Made by a program: the position numbers and the translations under genes
Notes under the pieces: generated by a model
The model's input: the letters and a program-made list of their open reading frames with translations, nothing else
Database searches by the model: none
What the model was told of the DNA's origin: nothing
In this document: piece by piece, positions 61,037-64,000 of the stretch
Numbering within the stretch: the first letter of the stretch is position 1
How the letters are laid out: the number at the start of each line of letters is the position of its first letter
Assembly: GCF_037976825.1 (NCBI RefSeq)
Contig: NZ_CP150269.1
Location: forward strand, 2,183,501-2,247,500
Reading direction: 5' to 3'
Source: Paenibacillus sp. FSL K6-1330
GTDB taxonomy: Bacteria; Bacillota; Bacilli; Paenibacillales; Paenibacillaceae
DNA: 64,000 nucleotides

Positions 61037-61627
61037 ATGAAGGTAGGGATAATGGGTGGAACCTTCGATCCCATTCATATCGGGCATATGCTAGCAGCCG
61101 AGTGCGCGCGGGACGCTTACGATCTGGAAGAAGTATGGTTTATGCCAAGCCATATCCCCCCACACAAGGAAGATGCTGGCGTAACCGGTCTGATGAGGCT
61201 GGAGATGACCGCTGAGGCAGTAGCCGACCATCCATCTTTTCGTACATTGGATTGGGAAGTGAAGCGCGGCGGCGTATCCTATACGGTAGACACGGTTAGA
61301 GAACTGCAGGATACGTATCCCGAGCATGATTTCTCGTTCATTATCGGAGCGGATATGGTAGCGTATCTTCCCAAGTGGAATCGGATCGGGGAGCTGGCGG
61401 ACATGCTGACGTTTATTGGGCTTAACCGTCCCGGAACCAAGCTATCGGTGGATGATCTGCCTGATTTCCTGCAAAAGGTGGTAGTGACAGCGGAGATGCC
61501 GTTGATCGAAATATCCTCCACCATGATTCGGAGCAGAGCCGCATCAGGTTCGTCCATCCGTTATATGGTGCCGGACCGTGTATACGATTATATTGTTAGG
61601 AGCGGTATTTATGGAGTACAGCCGTGA
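61037..61627 (+). CDS. nadD: Nicotinate-nucleotide adenylyltransferase
   Basis: 196 aa. MGGTFDPIHIGHMLAAE is the nucleotidyltransferase (T/H)xGH motif, MPSHIPPHKE follows, and ISSTMIRSR is the C-terminal motif. It makes deamido-NAD from nicotinate mononucleotide. GGGGAGGTG precedes ATG 61037. It overlaps yqeK by 17 bp. Confidence 0.95.
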   Translation: MKVGIMGGTFDPIHIGHMLAAECARDAYDLEEVWFMPSHIPPHKEDAGVTGLMRLEMTAEAVADHPSFRTLDWEVKRGGVSYTVDTVRELQDTYPEHDFSFIIGADMVAYLPKWNRIGELADMLTFIGLNRPGTKLSVDDLPDFLQKVVVTAEMPLIEISSTMIRSRAASGSSIRYMVPDRVYDYIVRSGIYGVQP

Positions 61628-62189
61628 TGAACTCATTGAAGCGGTATCCTCCCAGATGCCGGCCAAGCGCTGGGATCACACAAAAGGCGTAATGGAAACC
61701 GCGGTCATCCTTGCAAAGAGGTTCGGGGCCGATCCGGTTAAGGCGGAATTGGCTGCCATCCTGCATGATGTGGCCAAATACTGGCCCGTGCAAAAGCTTC
61801 ATCAAATGATGGTGGAGCATGCGCTCTCCGAAGAGCTGCTCCATTACGATAAGCAGCTTTGGCATGCTGAGGTAGGCGCATTCGTAGCGGAGCAAGAGTA
61901 TGGCGTGACGGATGCTGAGGTGCTTGACGCCATCCGCTACCATACGTCGGGGCGCATAGGCATGACGCTGCTTGACAAGGTGGTCTGTCTTGCGGATTAT
62001 ATGGAGCCGGGACGGGATTTCCCCGGCGTGAATAATATTCGCGAACTGGCCAACCATAGCCTTGAAGAGGCGCTTGCAGCCGGTTTTGATTCGACGATCG
62101 GACATCTGCTTTCGCGCAGACAAATCATTTTTCCGTTGACGGTACTAGCCCGCAACGATCTAATTAAGCAATTGGAGGCGAATTCATGA
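61611..62189 (+). CDS. yqeK: HD-domain Ap4A hydrolase YqeK
   Basis: 192 aa from ATG 61611 (AGGAGCGGTATTT upstream); an ATG at 61578 is less likely. HD residues: WDHTKGVMETAVILAKRFG (His), LAAILHDVAKYWP (HD), and IRYHTSGRIGMTLLDKVVCL (His and Asp region). It symmetrically hydrolyses Ap4A, in line with work on related YqeK proteins. Overlaps nadD and rsfS. Confidence 0.93.
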   Translation: MEYSRDELIEAVSSQMPAKRWDHTKGVMETAVILAKRFGADPVKAELAAILHDVAKYWPVQKLHQMMVEHALSEELLHYDKQLWHAEVGAFVAEQEYGVTDAEVLDAIRYHTSGRIGMTLLDKVVCLADYMEPGRDFPGVNNIRELANHSLEEALAAGFDSTIGHLLSRRQIIFPLTVLARNDLIKQLEANS

Positions 62190-62533
62190 CGTTGAAACCG
62201 AATGAATTATTAAATGTGGCAGTGACTGCCGCAGAAGATAAAAAAGCGATGGATATCGTGGTTCTGGATCTTAGAGGAATCTCCCTGATCGCAGACTATT
62301 TTGTCATTTGCCATGGTAACTCGGATACACAAGTGCAAGCGATCGCAACCGAAATTCGTAAACAGGCTCATGATGCAGGAGTGGCTTTGCGTGGACTGGA
62401 GGGAATGGATGCAGCCCGCTGGGTGCTGATGGATCTCGGAGACGTGATCGTTCATATCTTCCATCGCGATGAGCGCGAATATTACAACATCGAACGACTG
62501 TGGTCAGATGCTAAAGTGGTGGAGAACGTATGA
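62186..62533 (+). CDS. rsfS: Ribosome silencing factor RsfS
   Basis: 115 aa (DUF143). DIVVLDLRGISLIADYFVIC, then GLEGMDAARWVLMDLGDVIV and FHRDEREYYNIERLW. It binds uL14 on the 50S subunit and blocks subunit joining during starvation. Starts inside the yqeK stop (ATGA) and its stop overlaps the next start the same way. Confidence 0.95.
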   Translation: MTLKPNELLNVAVTAAEDKKAMDIVVLDLRGISLIADYFVICHGNSDTQVQAIATEIRKQAHDAGVALRGLEGMDAARWVLMDLGDVIVHIFHRDEREYYNIERLWSDAKVVENV

Positions 62534-63432
62534 GTCTGATTGCCGGCACATTAACGAAACTCGTCGTTTCCAGAGAAGTGTCCCCTTATGGTTATTTTCT
62601 GGATGGCGGAGATCGGGATGTGCTTCTTCATTATTCAGAGCTCACGGGTAAGATTGAGCCGGGGGATACGGTAGAGGTCTTTATATTCTTTGATACGGAA
62701 GACCGCCTGGCCGCTACGATGAAGAAGCCTTACCTTATGTTGGGTGAAACCGCTAAGCTTGAGGTGGCGGACGTCCATCCGCGCCTCGGCTGTTTCCTCG
62801 AGATGGGGCTTGGCAGGCAGCTTCTGCTTCCAATCCGAGAATTGCCGGAGTTGCGGGAGCTTCACCCCCAAGTGGGAGACCATGTGTTTGTCATCATGGA
62901 GCATGATAAGCAAGGACGACTTCGCGCGAAACTTGCCGGAGAACAAGAGCTTGCTCCGCTTGCGTTCCATGCGCCTGAATCGTGGAAGGGCCAATGGTTC
63001 ACTGCTCTGGTGTACAAGCCGCTCCAGATGGGCACGTTTGTCATCATCGATGGCGGTGTGATCGGTTTCGGCGCGATTGGTATGATCCATTCCTCGGAAC
63101 GGACACGTATGCTGCGGCTTGGTGAAGAGGTGAAGGTCCGGGTCAGCCATATTCGGGAAGATGGCAGGGTCAACCTGTCCATGGTTCCGCAAAAAGAGAT
63201 CGGCCGGACGGATGATGCAGACCGGCTGCTTGCTTTTCTGAAGGAGCGTCCGGGCCATGGGATGCCGTATTCGGATGAAACGCCGCCCGACATCATTAAG
63301 CAGCGGTTCGGTATTAGCAAATCCGCCTTTAAACGCGCGCTTGGCAAGCTGATGAAGGACGGTTTGGTTACGCAAAAGGACAGCTGGACGTATATGGTCA
63401 ATCAAGAGGAGAACTCCGGATCAAACGAATAA
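62530..63432 (+). CDS. cvfB: S1-like RNA-binding protein, CvfB family
   Basis: 300 aa. Tandem S1-like OB domains: GTLTKLVVSREVSPYGYFLD, then a second with MGLGRQLLLPIRELPE, and a third, GFGAIGMIHSSERTRMLRLG with VRVSHIREDGRVNLSM. A C-terminal winged helix is present (IIKQRFGISKSAFKRALGKL). CvfB affects virulence and RNA metabolism in Staphylococcus. It is embedded in the yqe cluster between rsfS and the yqeM-like gene (ATGA overlap with rsfS). Confidence 0.9.
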   Translation: MSLIAGTLTKLVVSREVSPYGYFLDGGDRDVLLHYSELTGKIEPGDTVEVFIFFDTEDRLAATMKKPYLMLGETAKLEVADVHPRLGCFLEMGLGRQLLLPIRELPELRELHPQVGDHVFVIMEHDKQGRLRAKLAGEQELAPLAFHAPESWKGQWFTALVYKPLQMGTFVIIDGGVIGFGAIGMIHSSERTRMLRLGEEVKVRVSHIREDGRVNLSMVPQKEIGRTDDADRLLAFLKERPGHGMPYSDETPPDIIKQRFGISKSAFKRALGKLMKDGLVTQKDSWTYMVNQEENSGSNE

Positions 63433-63474
63433 CCCGGCAAGGTAGGGGAAGCTTCTAAGGAAAGTGGTGTCATC

Positions 63475-64000
63475 ATGTTGTCTTACCGCAAGTTTGCTTA
63501 CGTATATGATCAACTCATGGAAGACATGCCGTACCCGGATTGGATTCGTTTTGCGAGAACCGCCTGGGATAAGCACGGAATGCCAAAAAGCGTCGTTGAG
63601 CTCGGGTGCGGGACAGGCAGCATTACCATTCCGCTCGTGAACTCCGGTTTCGAGGTAACAGGAATTGATCTGTCGGCAGATATGCTCTCAGTTGCTAGAC
63701 GCAAGCTGGAGGGTACATCCCAGGGGCATCGATTGTTCCGGGAAGGCAGCGTCCGCTGGGTACAACAGGACATGCGTTCGTGGGAGCTGCCCGAGCAGGT
63801 GGATTCCGTCATTTCATTTTGTGATTGTGTGAACTATCTGCTGGAGGAAAAGGACATCCGCTCCGCATTTACAAGGACCTACAACGGTCTCAAGGAAGGC
63901 GGCACGTTCCTGTTTGATGTGCATCACCCGAACACACTGCTTCGATACGACGAAGAACAGCCCTTTGTGCTGGACGAACGGGAAGTGTCCTACATTTGGA
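63475..64000 (+). CDS. yqeM: YqeM-like SAM-dependent methyltransferase (partial)
   Basis: Starts at ATG 63475 and runs past the right edge; 175 residues are visible. Rossmann motif I is VVELGCGTGSITIPL, followed by TGIDLSADMLSVARRKLEG (motif II) and VISFCDCVNYLLEEKD. It matches YqeM, the class I methyltransferase next to rsfS in Bacillales, in position and start (MLSYRKFAYVYDQLM). The C-terminal part is outside the window. AAGGAAAGTGGT is the ribosome site. Confidence 0.9.
   Translation, partial: MLSYRKFAYVYDQLMEDMPYPDWIRFARTAWDKHGMPKSVVELGCGTGSITIPLVNSGFEVTGIDLSADMLSVARRKLEGTSQGHRLFREGSVRWVQQDMRSWELPEQVDSVISFCDCVNYLLEEKDIRSAFTRTYNGLKEGGTFLFDVHHPNTLLRYDEEQPFVLDEREVSYIW

Overview
The window reads as chromosome of a Paenibacillus-like, endospore-forming Firmicute. 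The evidence is an S-layer-homology (SLH) surface protein, an uninterrupted sigK, a spoVAC-spoVAD-spoVAE operon, LplB/YtcP-type sugar importers, a membrane-anchored AraC regulator, strong GGAGG ribosome binding sites and a Bacillales-type yqeG-yqeH-aroE-yhbY-nadD-yqeK-rsfS cluster. No rRNA, tRNA, CRISPR array or intact insertion sequence was recognised.

Layout. 1-1219: a tandem ~200-bp repeat and non-coding sequence. 1.2-9.7 kb: sugar ABC importer (two permeases, lipoprotein) followed by a very large secreted SLH protein with a GHL10-type glycosidase domain. 9.7-12.6 kb: a decayed prophage or mobile remnant (dnaB-like and ParB/DNA-methylase relics, phage-like small ORFs) that carries an apparently intact anti-TRAP (RtpA) homologue with its own promoter. 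12.7-16.1 kb: aminoglycoside-adenylyltransferase-like protein, Sfp-type phosphopantetheinyl transferase, FAD oxidoreductase. 16.2-27.9 kb: AraC-type membrane sensor-regulator divergent from two tandem paralogous sugar-binding lipoproteins, a second LplB/YtcP permease pair, a GH43 enzyme, an unknown 372-aa protein, a cupin and an esterase. 28-31.3 kb: ABC-2 exporter with a NEW3-domain surface protein. 31.5-34.1 kb: ECF sigma/anti-sigma pair and an alpha/beta hydrolase. 34.3-42.3 kb: an alpha-mannan utilisation operon (GH125, MalF/MalG-type permeases, binding lipoprotein, secreted GH76 with three carbohydrate-binding modules) behind a consensus promoter and a cre-like site.

42.7-53.2 kb: sigK, small unknown proteins, a sugar isomerase-like protein divergent from a CE7 acetyl esterase, an MpsC (DUF2294) protein, a deletion chimera of two dead genes, an MFS exporter, an M42 aminopeptidase, a tiny membrane protein and the spoVA operon. 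53.3-57.8 kb: MoxR ATPase, DUF58 protein and transglutaminase operon. 58-64 kb: the conserved yqe housekeeping cluster, with cvfB between rsfS and the yqeM-like methyltransferase, which runs off the window.

Much of the window is carbohydrate foraging: three ABC importers sit next to glycosidases or esterases (GHL10, GH43, GH76, GH125, CE7 and two other hydrolases), with local regulators. The most unusual items are the anti-TRAP gene stranded in prophage debris without a T-box leader, the three-fold repeated module pair in the SLH glycosidase, the chimeric ABC-ATPase/isochorismatase pseudogene with a structured terminator-ending leader, the tandem binding-protein duplication, and an 18-bp fossil match to the SLH gene 3' end.
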